A DNA stretch of 64,000 nucleotides from an uncultured Eubacteriales bacterium (GTDB taxonomy: Bacteria > Bacillota > Clostridia > Oscillospirales > Acutalibacteraceae). The position numbers and the translations under genes are program-made. Below are positions 44,555 through 53,149 of this stretch, piece by piece. The notes below the pieces were generated by a model. That model did no database searches and was not told the origin of the DNA. It saw only the letters and a list, made by a program, of their open reading frames with translations. The stretch covers positions 1 through 64,000 of the forward strand of contig CAJKBQ010000005.1 of NCBI GenBank assembly GCA_905198155.1, in the 5' to 3' direction. Positions within the stretch are counted from its first letter, which is position 1. The number at the start of each line of letters is the position of its first letter.

Positions 44555-45544
44555 TTATGCTTTTCGCAGCATCGCCCGCACCGACCGGACGCGCGACGCC
44601 CCGGCAACGGTCGCCAGCGCCGCCGTGTCCGAATCCGCCAGCCGGATCGTGTTGCCGCAAAGCGTCCCGATCAGGTCGGCCAGCCCGGTTTTCATCGGGT
44701 CGGTTCCGGCCACCAGCACCGTGCCGTTCCCGGCGAATTCTCGAACCATTTTTAGGTCGCCGGCCAGTCCCGCCCCCAAAAAGTACGAAAAACGTGCGTC
44801 GGCCGACGTGCGCATCTGCGTCTGCATCAGCCGCACATGGAACAGCGCGTGCATCAGCCCGTACTGCTCGGCATCGCGGTACCCTTCCAGCAGTTCATCG
44901 TGCATCGGCAGCGGCCACTTGGCGGGCAGCGCGCTTTTGAGCAGCGTCTGCGTCGCAATCACCGACAGCACCTCGCCGCTCATCGCCGTGTAGCACGCCA
45001 TAATCCGCCCGCGGGACACGCGCACCAGCTTGTTGTGCGACCCCGGCAGCAGCACCGAGCACGTCGCGTCGCTCGCGCCCATCAGCGCCATCAGCCCCAT
45101 ACACTCCGTCTCTTCGCCGCGCATCAAATCCAGCCGATCCTGGGATCTGTTGCGCACACCGGGTACAAAATAAAACGGAATCTGCGTGATCTCCGGCAGC
45201 GTCACCGCGTCGCCCTGCGTCGCCAGCGCCGTCACATTGATAATCCCGGAAATATGCGGCACGTTGTGCAGCCCCAGTTCCGACCCGATCATCCCGGACG
45301 CAATGATCTCCGCCACGTCCTCCGCCGCATACGCACCTTCCGCCAGCACCGACTGAATCCCGTCGCGCACCGCGTCCCGCAGCGTCGCAATCGTTCCGGT
45401 GCGTGCCGTATCGCCCGCCCCGGCCGGGCACTTGACCTCGGCGACAATCCGTTCGCCGTTCATCAGCCGAATCCGCGTATGCGTCGTCCCGCCGTCCAGC
45501 GCAATCCACTTGCCCATCGCAATCTCTTTTTTTTCAATCGTCAT
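44555..45544 (-). CDS. dgoK: 2-dehydro-3-deoxygalactonokinase (KDPGal kinase)
   Basis: This 329-residue sugar kinase of the ASKHA fold phosphorylates 2-keto-3-deoxygalactonate in the De Ley-Doudoroff pathway. It begins with the phosphate-1 loop IALDGGTTHTRI, has GMIGSELGL, the family stretch DLMRGEETECMG and LLPGSHNKLV, and ends with the adenosine region VLVAGTDPMKTGL. The ATG at 45544 follows GGAGG by nine bases; a second ATG nine codons later is less likely. It follows the aldolase gene by four bases, completing kinase plus aldolase to pyruvate and glyceraldehyde 3-phosphate. Confidence 0.92.
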   Translation of the reverse strand: MTIEKKEIAMGKWIALDGGTTHTRIRLMNGERIVAEVKCPAGAGDTARTGTIATLRDAVRDGIQSVLAEGAYAAEDVAEIIASGMIGSELGLHNVPHISGIINVTALATQGDAVTLPEITQIPFYFVPGVRNRSQDRLDLMRGEETECMGLMALMGASDATCSVLLPGSHNKLVRVSRGRIMACYTAMSGEVLSVIATQTLLKSALPAKWPLPMHDELLEGYRDAEQYGLMHALFHVRLMQTQMRTSADARFSYFLGAGLAGDLKMVREFAGNGTVLVAGTDPMKTGLADLIGTLCGNTIRLADSDTAALATVAGASRVRSVRAMLRKA

Positions 45545-45548
45545 CGTA

Positions 45549-46238
45549 TTACGCCTCCGTTCTGCCGTGCGCCGCGTCCGCATACCGTTTGGCATTGGCC
45601 GCCACCGCCGCCCAGTCGCCCGCCGCCATCGCCGCGCGCGGGAACATTCCGCTTCCAATCCCGAATCCTTTGACACCCGCCGCCAAAAATGCCGGGATCG
45701 TCTCCGGCGACACGCCGCCGACCGCAATCAGCGGCAAATCGCCCAGCGGCGCCAGCACATCTTTGAAAAAGTGCGGTCCCACCACGCCCACCGGGAATAC
45801 CTTCACAATGTCCGCCCCGTACCGGAACGCATCGGCAATCTCCGTCACCGTCATCGCCCCCGGAATCGTCACCAGCCCGGCGCGGTTGCCTGCTTCCACC
45901 ACTTCGCGGTTCAAATCGGGCGCAAGCAGAAACGCCGCCCCGGCCTGCCGCGCCAGCTCCACCTGCCCCGCCGTCATCACCGTCCCCGCGCCGACGATCA
46001 TCCGGCCGGCCATCCGGTCGCGCAGCTGCGCAATCGCCGCCGCCGTGCGTTCGTCCTCCGCGGCAGCCGACGGGTCACGAAAACTGCCCGGCGCAAAAGT
46101 CACTTCCAGCAGCCGCACGCCGCCGCGGTACAGCGCCTCCGCCGCCTGCACCAGCGTCTCCGCCGGAATCCGCCGCGCAATCGCCATCACCCGCTGATCC
46201 AAAATCGCCTGTTTTACCTGCTGTTTTTCCATATCCAT
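45549..46238 (-). CDS. eda: 2-dehydro-3-deoxy-phosphogluconate/galactonate aldolase
   Basis: This 229-residue class I aldolase splits KDPG or KDPGal to pyruvate and glyceraldehyde 3-phosphate. The Schiff-base lysine is K146 in ADIVKVFPVG and the general acid-base E45 lies in LLEVTF. GAGTV (83-87), IPGAMTVTE (125-133) and the phosphate loop IAVGGV also match. Because the next gene is dgoK, the galactonate isomer is the likelier substrate. No dehydratase gene is visible in the window. It starts three bases after the IclR gene stop. Confidence 0.93.
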   Translation of the reverse strand: MDMEKQQVKQAILDQRVMAIARRIPAETLVQAAEALYRGGVRLLEVTFAPGSFRDPSAAAEDERTAAAIAQLRDRMAGRMIVGAGTVMTAGQVELARQAGAAFLLAPDLNREVVEAGNRAGLVTIPGAMTVTEIADAFRYGADIVKVFPVGVVGPHFFKDVLAPLGDLPLIAVGGVSPETIPAFLAAGVKGFGIGSGMFPRAAMAAGDWAAVAANAKRYADAAHGRTEA

Positions 46239-46241
46239 TCC

Positions 46242-47024
46242 TCACTTTGCAATTGATTCCGTCTCGTCCATCCGCGTCCGCGTGCTGCCCAACCGGCGCG
46301 ACAGTTCCGCCGCGCCATCCCGAACGCTTTCGCCCGCGCGCCGCAGCGATGCTTCGTCCGTCACAGCCCGCACCATCGACACGCTGATCGCCGCCACCGG
46401 CTCGTTCCGCCAATCGTACACCGGCGCAGCCGCGCACGTCAGCAGCTCGTTGTCCTCCCCGCGGTCGATCGCATACCCGCGCCGCCGCGTTTCCGCCAAA
46501 TCGGCCGCCAGCGTCTCCCAGTCCGTGATCGTCGTCGGCGTGCGCCGCACCAGACTTCCGGCCGCCGCCTGCGCCCGTTCGGGTTCATACGCCGCCAGCA
46601 GCGCCTTGCCCAGCCCCGTGCGGTACAATTCGTTGGTGCTCCCCACCGCGCACGCCGTCCGAACGGGCGATGCGCCGTCCGCCCGGTCCAGGTACAGCAG
46701 CACGCTGCCCTGCGCCGCCGCCAGATAAGCGCTCGCGCCGGTTTCCGCGCTCAGCCGCGTCAGCACCGGCCGCGCCATCCGGCACAAATCCATCTGCGCC
46801 GTGTACGCGCACCCCGTCCGGAATGCCTGTACGCCGACCCGATAGGTGCGCGCCGACTCCGACGCCCACTCGATGTACTCCTCCGCACGCAAACTTTCCA
46901 AAATGTCGAACACACTGCTTTTGGGGTACCCCAGCGCCGCCGCCAGCTGCGACACGCCCATCGGCGCCGCGCTTTCCGCCAGATACGTCAGGATTTTCAG
47001 TGCCTTCTGCACCGATGCATTCAT
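46242..47024 (-). CDS. IclR-family transcriptional regulator
   Basis: This 260-residue protein has an N-terminal winged helix (about 5-65, LKILTYLAESAAPMGVSQLA and YPKSSVFDILESL) and a C-terminal IclR ligand domain with STNELYRTGLGKALLAAYEP and a conserved RRGYAIDRGEDNELLTCAA. IclR proteins in this context (KdgR-like) bind KDG or KDGal and repress the catabolic genes. The ATG at 47024 follows GGAGG by eight bases. It is the first gene of the operon with the aldolase and kinase, so it likely controls its own operon through the site just downstream of its promoter. Confidence 0.9.
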   Translation of the reverse strand: MNASVQKALKILTYLAESAAPMGVSQLAAALGYPKSSVFDILESLRAEEYIEWASESARTYRVGVQAFRTGCAYTAQMDLCRMARPVLTRLSAETGASAYLAAAQGSVLLYLDRADGASPVRTACAVGSTNELYRTGLGKALLAAYEPERAQAAAGSLVRRTPTTITDWETLAADLAETRRRGYAIDRGEDNELLTCAAAPVYDWRNEPVAAISVSMVRAVTDEASLRRAGESVRDGAAELSRRLGSTRTRMDETESIAK

Positions 47025-47053
47025 CCACCGTTCCTCCATGCTTCATCATTCAT

Positions 47054-47080
47054 CCGGATATCCGAACACCGTTCCGGATC
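47054..47080 (-). promoter_or_regulatory. Candidate IclR operator
   Basis: On the plus strand ATCCGAAC and GTTCCGGAT form a gapped, imperfect inverted repeat around ACC, and GGAT recurs on both sides. It lies at and just after the predicted transcription start of the iclR operon, where a repressor would block transcription. Confidence 0.45.
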
Positions 47081-47088
47081 CTGAACAT

Positions 47089-47117
47089 ATTATACGCCGC
47101 TGCGCTGCAAATGTCAA
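47089..47117 (-). promoter_or_regulatory. Promoter of the iclR-eda-dgoK operon
   Basis: Minus-strand TTGACA and TATAAT, both perfect consensus, are spaced by 17 bases. Its -35 overlaps the stop codon of the upstream AraC gene. Such a strong promoter needs tight repression, as by the IclR protein. Confidence 0.88.
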
Positions 47118-47917
47118 CCCCCGCCGCTGCGTTTTGCGCGGTATGCACCGGGCGACTGCCCGGTGTGGCGCTGAAAAAAGACCGACAGGTGCGCCGCATC
47201 GCAAAATCCGGTTTCCTCCGCAATCTGCCGCAGCGTTTCCCCGGCTTCCAGCCGCGCGCATACCTGCGACAGCCGCTCCGCCGCCAAATACGCCCCCGCG
47301 CTGCACCCAAACTCCTGCCGCATCCGCCGTTCCAGCTGCGATTTGCTGCAAAACAGCCGATCCGCCAATTCCTGCACCGACCGCGGTGCTTCCTCAGCCG
47401 TCATCTGCGCAATCACCGCCCGCCGGAATTCGGACACCGCCGCCCGCCGGCACGCAATCACTTCCAGCACCATCCACTCCGCCAGATTGCGCAGCATCCG
47501 CCGATCCAACTGCGTCTGCGCCGCCATCGGGCACAAAAACCGCCCGAATTCCGCGCGCAGCCGGTTCATATCCGCCACCGCCGGCGTTTTCCCGTACGCC
47601 TCCCGCAGCAGCGCGAACAGCCCGTCGTCGAACGCCGGCCGTACGTCCACTCCCACCTGCACATAACCGCCGTCCGTGTGCAGCCGGTGCGGTACATCCG
47701 GCGGCAGCACGAATGTTTCGCCCGCCCGTGCGCGCAGCACCTGCCCGCCCGCGCCAATCTGCACCGCGCCGTACGCGATAAAATTCACATGATAAAACGC
47801 GTGGCTGTGGAAATCCATCCCCGTCCCGGCCGCCCATGTCCGGATATGCACCTGGCGAATCGGCGTATTCCCGCCGGGCAATACGCTTTCCGCAATCTGC
47901 GGAACCGTGTCGTTCAT
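47114..47917 (-). CDS. AraC-family regulator with cupin domain
   Basis: This 267-residue protein has an N-terminal cupin (about 25-100, with FHSHAFYHVNFIAYG and a VLPPDVPHRLHTDGGY loop whose histidines could bind metal or sugar) and a C-terminal AraC helix-turn-helix pair (about 170-262, QELADRLFCSKSQLERRMRQ and LRQIAEETGFCDAAHLSVFF). It is on the minus strand next to the plus-strand gene at 48046 and probably regulates it. A good promoter lies 36 bases before its start. Confidence 0.87.
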   Translation of the reverse strand: MNDTVPQIAESVLPGGNTPIRQVHIRTWAAGTGMDFHSHAFYHVNFIAYGAVQIGAGGQVLRARAGETFVLPPDVPHRLHTDGGYVQVGVDVRPAFDDGLFALLREAYGKTPAVADMNRLRAEFGRFLCPMAAQTQLDRRMLRNLAEWMVLEVIACRRAAVSEFRRAVIAQMTAEEAPRSVQELADRLFCSKSQLERRMRQEFGCSAGAYLAAERLSQVCARLEAGETLRQIAEETGFCDAAHLSVFFQRHTGQSPGAYRAKRSGGG

Positions 47918-47952
47918 CGTCCCATCCCCTTTCGCAGCATTGATATGCGTCT

Positions 47953-47981
47953 AATATACAACAAATCGCGCGAAATATCAA
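47953..47981 (-). promoter_or_regulatory. Promoter of the cupin AraC regulator
   Basis: Minus-strand TTGATA and TATATT are spaced by 17 bases. On the plus strand a TAAAAT near 48006 with a poor -35 may drive the divergent gene with help from the regulator. Confidence 0.65.
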
Positions 47982-48045
47982 TTCCATTCCCGCATTTTTC
48001 GCGGTAAAATATGCATGAAATTCAAAAACGAAAGGCGGAATCCCC

Positions 48046-49803
48046 ATGAACTCTCCCGTATCGCCCGCGCTGCTGACGCTGCTGCGCCAATGGTGCGACC
48101 GACTGCTGACGCTGCAAATCGACCGGCCGGAACCGGAACTGGACGGCGGCATCCTCTGCCCGGCGTGCCAGCTGATGCACGGCCGCGTGCTGGACGCCGC
48201 ATACCCGCTCCTGACGCTGGCCGACTGCACCGGCGAATCCAAATACATCCGCGCAGCGGAGCGCTGCGTGGACTGGGCCGCACGCACGCTCCGCCTGCGC
48301 AGCGGCGCATTCCGCAACGACCGCGTCAACGGCTGGACGGGCATTTCCGTGTTTTCTGCCATTGCGCTCAGCGAAGCACTGCTGCGCCACGGGCATTTGC
48401 TCGCCCCGGACACCGCCGCGCGCTGGAAATCGTACGTCGCCGCCGAAATTGCGTATCTGGACGCGAACCTGAACGTCACCTTTTTCCCGGTTGTCAATTA
48501 TCCGGCATCGCTGTGCGCCGCCAAAGCGCTGGCCGGCCGGCTGCTGCACCGCCCGGACTGGATCGAAGCCGCCCGTCAATCGGCGCACGCCCTGTGCGAT
48601 ACACTGACGCCGGAGGGTCTGCTTCCCGGCGAAGCGCATCCCCTCGACGGCGTCTCTCCCAAAGGCTGCCGCCCGATCGATATCGGCTACAATATTGAAG
48701 AATCCATCCCCGCGCTGATGATCTGCGCCGCCGAAACGGGCGACACCGCGCTGCAAGCCCGTACCGACGCGGCCATGCGTGCGCATCTGCATTTCCTGCT
48801 GCCGGACGGCGGGCTGGACAACAGCTTCGGCTGCCGTTCCGCCAAATGGACGTATTACGGCAGCCGCACGTCGGACGGTGCGCCGGTCGGGCTGGCGTGC
48901 CGGCTCAGCGACCCGCTTTTTGCCGAAGCGGCACAGCGCTGCGTCGATCAGCTGACCCGATGCACCGCCGACGGACTGCTGTCCGGCGGTCCCATGCAGT
49001 CTGCCGCCGGGGAACCGAGCTGCGTGCATCACACGTTCTGCCACGCGAAGTCGCTCGCCGCACTGATCGACGCCGGATTCACCGCCCCTGCCCGCCGCAT
49101 CGCGTTCCCGTGGGAAACCGACGGCACCGTATCCGTTCCGCCGGTGCGCGTTGTGCAGGTACGCTGCGGTGCGTGGTACGCATCGGTGTCGGGATACGAT
49201 TTCCCGATCAGATCCGACCTTTACTGCTCCGGCGGCACATTGACGCTGCTGCATCACCGCGCAGCCGGTCCGGTATTCGCCGCCGCCATGCCCGATTACC
49301 GGCTGGTGGAGCCGACGAATATGCAGTTCCCGCTGCACGCCGCCGCCGAATGCCCGGCCGTGGAGCTGACGCGCACCGCCGGAACGTCGGTGTTCCGCAG
49401 CGGTCTGGATCGCGCCGTGTCCGTCACTGCCGACGGATTCACCGTCACCGCCGACGGGCATCTGACTGACCGGGACGGGCAAACCGACAGCGCCTACCGC
49501 CTGACGTACGAATTCACGCCCGACGCCGTGCGCATCACCGCGTGGTGCGCCGCGGACTGCACCGTCCGCCTGCCGCTGATCGCCGCGCCGTCGGAGCGCG
49601 TGACCTGTGCGCCGACGCAAATCACCGCCGCCGCGCCCGGGTTCACCCGCCGATTGACCGGTGCCGTCCCGCTCATTCCGGCCTTGTCCGATCCCGCCGA
49701 CCGGACGTTCCACCCCGTCGCCGGACTGACGCATTTCCCCGTCACTGCGCAGCTGCGCGGCGGCGAATTGGCAACGTTTACCATTCAAATTGACGAAAAT
49801 TAA
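48046..49803 (+). CDS. Predicted alpha/alpha-barrel glycan-active enzyme, family unknown
   Basis: This 585-residue protein has a helical N-terminal two-thirds with paired-helix repeats (DGGILCPACQLMHGRVLDAAY, then CVDWAARTLRLRSG, NIEESIPALMICA, CVHHTFCHAKSLAALI) typical of six-hairpin glycosidases, heparinases and rhamnogalacturonyl hydrolases, and a C-terminal beta-rich third (from about 380). I cannot assign a family. The stretch GCRSAKWTYYGSRTSDG and the histidine pair in SCVHHTFCHAKS may be in the active site. No signal peptide is seen. AAAGGCGG precedes the ATG. The divergent AraC regulator probably controls it. Confidence 0.6.
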   Translation: MNSPVSPALLTLLRQWCDRLLTLQIDRPEPELDGGILCPACQLMHGRVLDAAYPLLTLADCTGESKYIRAAERCVDWAARTLRLRSGAFRNDRVNGWTGISVFSAIALSEALLRHGHLLAPDTAARWKSYVAAEIAYLDANLNVTFFPVVNYPASLCAAKALAGRLLHRPDWIEAARQSAHALCDTLTPEGLLPGEAHPLDGVSPKGCRPIDIGYNIEESIPALMICAAETGDTALQARTDAAMRAHLHFLLPDGGLDNSFGCRSAKWTYYGSRTSDGAPVGLACRLSDPLFAEAAQRCVDQLTRCTADGLLSGGPMQSAAGEPSCVHHTFCHAKSLAALIDAGFTAPARRIAFPWETDGTVSVPPVRVVQVRCGAWYASVSGYDFPIRSDLYCSGGTLTLLHHRAAGPVFAAAMPDYRLVEPTNMQFPLHAAAECPAVELTRTAGTSVFRSGLDRAVSVTADGFTVTADGHLTDRDGQTDSAYRLTYEFTPDAVRITAWCAADCTVRLPLIAAPSERVTCAPTQITAAAPGFTRRLTGAVPLIPALSDPADRTFHPVAGLTHFPVTAQLRGGELATFTIQIDEN

Positions 49804-49806
49804 AAA

Positions 49807-49847
49807 AAACGCGCCCAGCCGGAGCTCTCCCCCGGCTGGGTGCGTTT
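49807..49847. terminator. Bidirectional terminator
   Basis: Arms AAACGCGCCCAGCCGG and CCGGCTGGGTGCGTTT pair with one G-T wobble around a nine-base loop. Eight A on the left give a U-tract on the minus strand. It lies between the convergent 48-kb gene and the lipoprotein gene. Confidence 0.88.
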
Positions 49848-49861
49848 CTGTTTTCCTTTCC

Positions 49862-50305
49862 TCAGGAATACGATTCCAGTTTCAGCGCGTACGTCGCTCC
49901 GGCGACAATCTCCGTCGCGTCCACGCCTTTTTCCGCGTACTTGCCGTCCACATAAAACGCCCAGTATTGCTTGGCTTTGTCGTCGGCCGTCACGCCGTTG
50001 ACCGTCTTGACGTACAGCCCGTATTGGCTGTTCTCCCCGGCAACCAGTTCCAGTTTCAGCAGCGCCGCGCCCACCGTTTTTTCGTCGGTGTGAATCGCGA
50101 AATCCGTCTGCTGCCCGTCCGCGCCGACCACTTGCAGCGTAAACGCCGTCTGGCCTTCGCCTTTCTCAATCGCCGCGCCGCTCTGGGCTGCCGCCGAAGA
50201 AACCGGCTGCGCCGAGGACGTCTGCACCGAACCGCACGCCGCCAGCAGTATCATCGCCGCCAGCAAGAGCGCAATCCATTTGCCCATCATCGATTTTTGC
50301 ATCAT
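49862..50305 (-). CDS. DUF4430-domain lipoprotein
   Basis: This 147-residue protein has a lipoprotein signal ending in the lipobox LLAAC (20-24, lipidated C24), a Ser/Ala/Gln linker, and a DUF4430 domain (about 50-147) with KTVGAALLKLELV, YGLYVKTVNGV and YWAFYVDGKYAEKGVD. DUF4430 is related to the C-terminal domain of transcobalamin-like proteins and may bind a corrinoid or another small ligand; usually it appears near ECF or cobalamin transporters. Here it lies 31 bases after the second GH78 gene on the same strand and may be co-transcribed. Ligand unproven. Confidence 0.85.
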   Translation of the reverse strand: MMQKSMMGKWIALLLAAMILLAACGSVQTSSAQPVSSAAAQSGAAIEKGEGQTAFTLQVVGADGQQTDFAIHTDEKTVGAALLKLELVAGENSQYGLYVKTVNGVTADDKAKQYWAFYVDGKYAEKGVDATEIVAGATYALKLESYS

Positions 50306-50336
50306 TCTTCATTCCTTTCGTCTGTGATATGCTCCA

Positions 50337-52985
50337 TTATACCTCATTTTCCGCGCGAATGCAAGTCCCTGCCGGAACAATTATTTCCGCCGTCACGCCG
50401 CCCGGCACCCGGTATGTGAACACCGGCTGACCGTCCACAAATTTCCATTCTGTGCGGATTTCGCCGAACGCCCCGCGATACCGTACGCCGAACCGCCCAA
50501 TCTCCGGCCGCATCACCGGCCGCAGCACCACGCGCCGCATCCCCGGATCCGATTCGTTCACCCGGATCCCGCCCAGGTACTCGAAAAACCACCCGGCAAC
50601 CGAGCCGAGCGAAAAATGCGCCATGCTGAGCGACTTGTCCGGGTCGGCCGTCCCGTTCCAGCTTTCGGTGATGGCCGTCGCGCCGGTGTCCAGCATCGCG
50701 CGCCACGACGGCGCCGTCGGGTTCTGCACAATCCGCATCGCCGCGTCTGCGTGCCCCCAGTCCGCCAGCACTTCCAGCAGATACCGCACCCCGATGAACC
50801 CGGTGGTTCCGTGGTCGCCCGCCGCGCGAACGTATTCGGCCAGCGTGTCGGCCAGCGCCTGCCGGTGCGCCTCCGGCGCAATCCCGAACGCCATCGGCAG
50901 CACAATCCCGCATTGGCACCGCGCGTCGTAATCGCGCCCGCCGTCCGCCAAATGCGCCCGGTTAAACGCCGCGCGCGCCCGGTCCGCCATCGCCGCATAA
51001 TTGGCCTGGTCGTCCGCGTGCCCCAGCACCCCGGCGATTTCCGCCACACGGTCGAGCATATGAATGTACCAGCATCCGCCGAAAAACGCCGTGTCCGGCG
51101 ACACCCCGCCCGGCGACAGCCAGTCGTTGTATTGGTGCGAAATCCCGTGTTCCGGCAGCACCATGCCCGGAAACTCCTGCCGCTTTTCGATCAATCGCTG
51201 CATCTCCGGGTACCGCGCGCGCAGAATCGCCGTATCGCCGTAAAACCGGTACAGCGTGTACGGCATCTCGTACGTTTCGTCCTCCCACGCGTACGGCCCC
51301 GCGTGCATCTTCACACCGTTGTCCGTCCACCGCGCCAGGAATTGTGAATTGTCCGTCAGCCAGCACGCCGTGTGCGAAAACAGCTGACTGTCGCCGTTCC
51401 AGTAATTTTTCTCGCGCGTCGGGCAGTCGGTCGGCCCGTTGGCCAGGTTATTCTGCCACGACCGCCGCGCCGCATCGAAAATTTGGCGAAGCTCCGGCGT
51501 GTCTGTGTCAATTTCGCCCACCTGCGGCAAATCGTTGTACAGCTCGAACGCCGTCACCGCCGCCGTCTGCCCGGCTTCCAGCCCCTCGATCCAGATATAC
51601 CGGAACCCGGTGTACGCAAACCGGCATTCGTACCGTTCCACCGCCCGGCCCGCCGCCGTGTAGACGTCCACATTGCGCATAAATCCGGCGCTCGGTCCGT
51701 CCGGCGCGCAGTCGTTCGGGTAAAATACCGTCACATACGCGCCGTTTTCCGGCAGCCCGTCGGCCGTCAGCCGCTCGCAGTACCGAATCCGCACGCGCTG
51801 TCCGCGCCGCAGCCCGCCGAATTCCACCGCCGCACGCCCCGCAATACACAGCCCCACGTCGTACATCGGCGCGCCGTCCGGCAGCCGTTTCCATTCCGTC
51901 CGCCGGTGTTCCGCCATCCGCCGAATCGGCGGGTAGCTTTGCAGCAGCATCATCGGATCGTCGATCGGCCGCGCACGCACCGCCCACGTCTGCACGCCCG
52001 GCCGATCGCTGCACCACGCCGGCACTTCCAGCCGCGCATCGTACCGCTCGCCGTACTGGATGTCGTTTTCCACAATCGGCGACGGGCAGCACCGCCAGCT
52101 GCCGTCCGTCGCGATCTGCTCCGTCGTCCCGTCCGCATATGTCACCGTCAGCACCGCCGCAAATTCCGGCGCCCGCGCGCCCAGCGACCCCCACGACCGG
52201 CAGTTGTACGACCCATTGCCCAGCAGCGCCCCGATGGTATTCACGCCCGCCCGCAGCGCCGCCCGCACATCGTATTCCTGGCACTCCCGCCGGAGGTTCA
52301 TGCAGAACGGTTCAAAATACCCGTCGCCGATCCGCACCCCGTTCAGATACGGCTCGTAGCACCCCAGCGCCGACGCCGTCAGCACGGCGCGCACCGGCTC
52401 ACCCCGCAGCGTGAACGTCCGCATGAAGTAAAACGACCGCCGCAGCGCCGCCGGATGACGGCGCATCACGTTCATCTCCATCGTCCGAATCCCGTGCGTC
52501 TCTGTTTCAAACCCATCCGGTTCCGCCGTCTTCCAAAAATCCACCAGCTGCACCTGCCGCCAGTCCCCGTCCGTGACGATCTCCTCCACCGTCCCGTCCG
52601 TATAAATCAGCCGCAGCCCGCCGGTCATCGCGGCGGTAAACGTGTCAAAGCTGCGGCTTTGATACCCGCGCACGTGCAGCTGATTTTCGCCGTCCCGCAC
52701 CATCGCCGTCACGTCGCGCAGCGGAATCTCCGGCTCGTGTACCGCCGCCGCCTGCCCGTTCAGCCAGACGTCCAGCGCATTGCCGCACGCCATCGCCAAC
52801 TCCGCCCGCCGCACCGGTTTTTTTGGCGTAAACAGCCGAAATGCATGGAACCGCGTGCAGCCCAGCGGCCAAATCCAGTCCGCATCCGGAAAACCCGCCG
52901 CCCGCGGCCGATCAAGCGCCGCCAACGCATCGTCGCACGGCGAAATCCATTCCGCACGCAGCGCGCGTTCTTCTTTGGTATACAT
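50337..52985 (-). CDS. Alpha-L-rhamnosidase, GH78 (multi-domain)
   Basis: This 882-residue protein has the full GH78 layout: two N-terminal beta-sandwich regions (to about 170 and 170-340, with GCYEPYLNGVRIGDGYFEP), a rhamnosidase beta domain, the (alpha/alpha)6 domain (about 490-790) and a C-terminal beta domain. The catalytic acidic motif is DCPTREKNYWNGD at 520-532 (D520, E525, D532), and TAITESWNG carries the general-base glutamate. No signal peptide is seen, so it is probably cytoplasmic. The ATG at 52985 follows GGAGG. Its differences from the GH78 at 28.3 kb suggest other linkages or aglycones. Confidence 0.92.
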   Translation of the reverse strand: MYTKEERALRAEWISPCDDALAALDRPRAAGFPDADWIWPLGCTRFHAFRLFTPKKPVRRAELAMACGNALDVWLNGQAAAVHEPEIPLRDVTAMVRDGENQLHVRGYQSRSFDTFTAAMTGGLRLIYTDGTVEEIVTDGDWRQVQLVDFWKTAEPDGFETETHGIRTMEMNVMRRHPAALRRSFYFMRTFTLRGEPVRAVLTASALGCYEPYLNGVRIGDGYFEPFCMNLRRECQEYDVRAALRAGVNTIGALLGNGSYNCRSWGSLGARAPEFAAVLTVTYADGTTEQIATDGSWRCCPSPIVENDIQYGERYDARLEVPAWCSDRPGVQTWAVRARPIDDPMMLLQSYPPIRRMAEHRRTEWKRLPDGAPMYDVGLCIAGRAAVEFGGLRRGQRVRIRYCERLTADGLPENGAYVTVFYPNDCAPDGPSAGFMRNVDVYTAAGRAVERYECRFAYTGFRYIWIEGLEAGQTAAVTAFELYNDLPQVGEIDTDTPELRQIFDAARRSWQNNLANGPTDCPTREKNYWNGDSQLFSHTACWLTDNSQFLARWTDNGVKMHAGPYAWEDETYEMPYTLYRFYGDTAILRARYPEMQRLIEKRQEFPGMVLPEHGISHQYNDWLSPGGVSPDTAFFGGCWYIHMLDRVAEIAGVLGHADDQANYAAMADRARAAFNRAHLADGGRDYDARCQCGIVLPMAFGIAPEAHRQALADTLAEYVRAAGDHGTTGFIGVRYLLEVLADWGHADAAMRIVQNPTAPSWRAMLDTGATAITESWNGTADPDKSLSMAHFSLGSVAGWFFEYLGGIRVNESDPGMRRVVLRPVMRPEIGRFGVRYRGAFGEIRTEWKFVDGQPVFTYRVPGGVTAEIIVPAGTCIRAENEV

Positions 52986-53052
52986 TCTTCTTCCTCCAAA
53001 AAATCCGTGTTCAAATCCCCGCATAATCGCATAAAAACAAGGGGTTGACTTT

Positions 53053-53081
53053 ATCGTACCACAGGGTACCGGCAAAATCAA
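53053..53081 (-). promoter_or_regulatory. Promoter of the second GH78 gene
   Basis: Minus-strand TTGATT and TACGAT are spaced by 17 bases. GGTACCCTGTGGTACC-like symmetry (GGTACC near 53063 and GGTAC near 53055) in the spacer could be a regulator site. Confidence 0.55.
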
Positions 53082-53149
53082 CGCCCTTTTCAGAAAAAAT
53101 CACCGGACATTCGGAATAAGATCGGGTGGAAAACGCCGGTGCACCCCGC

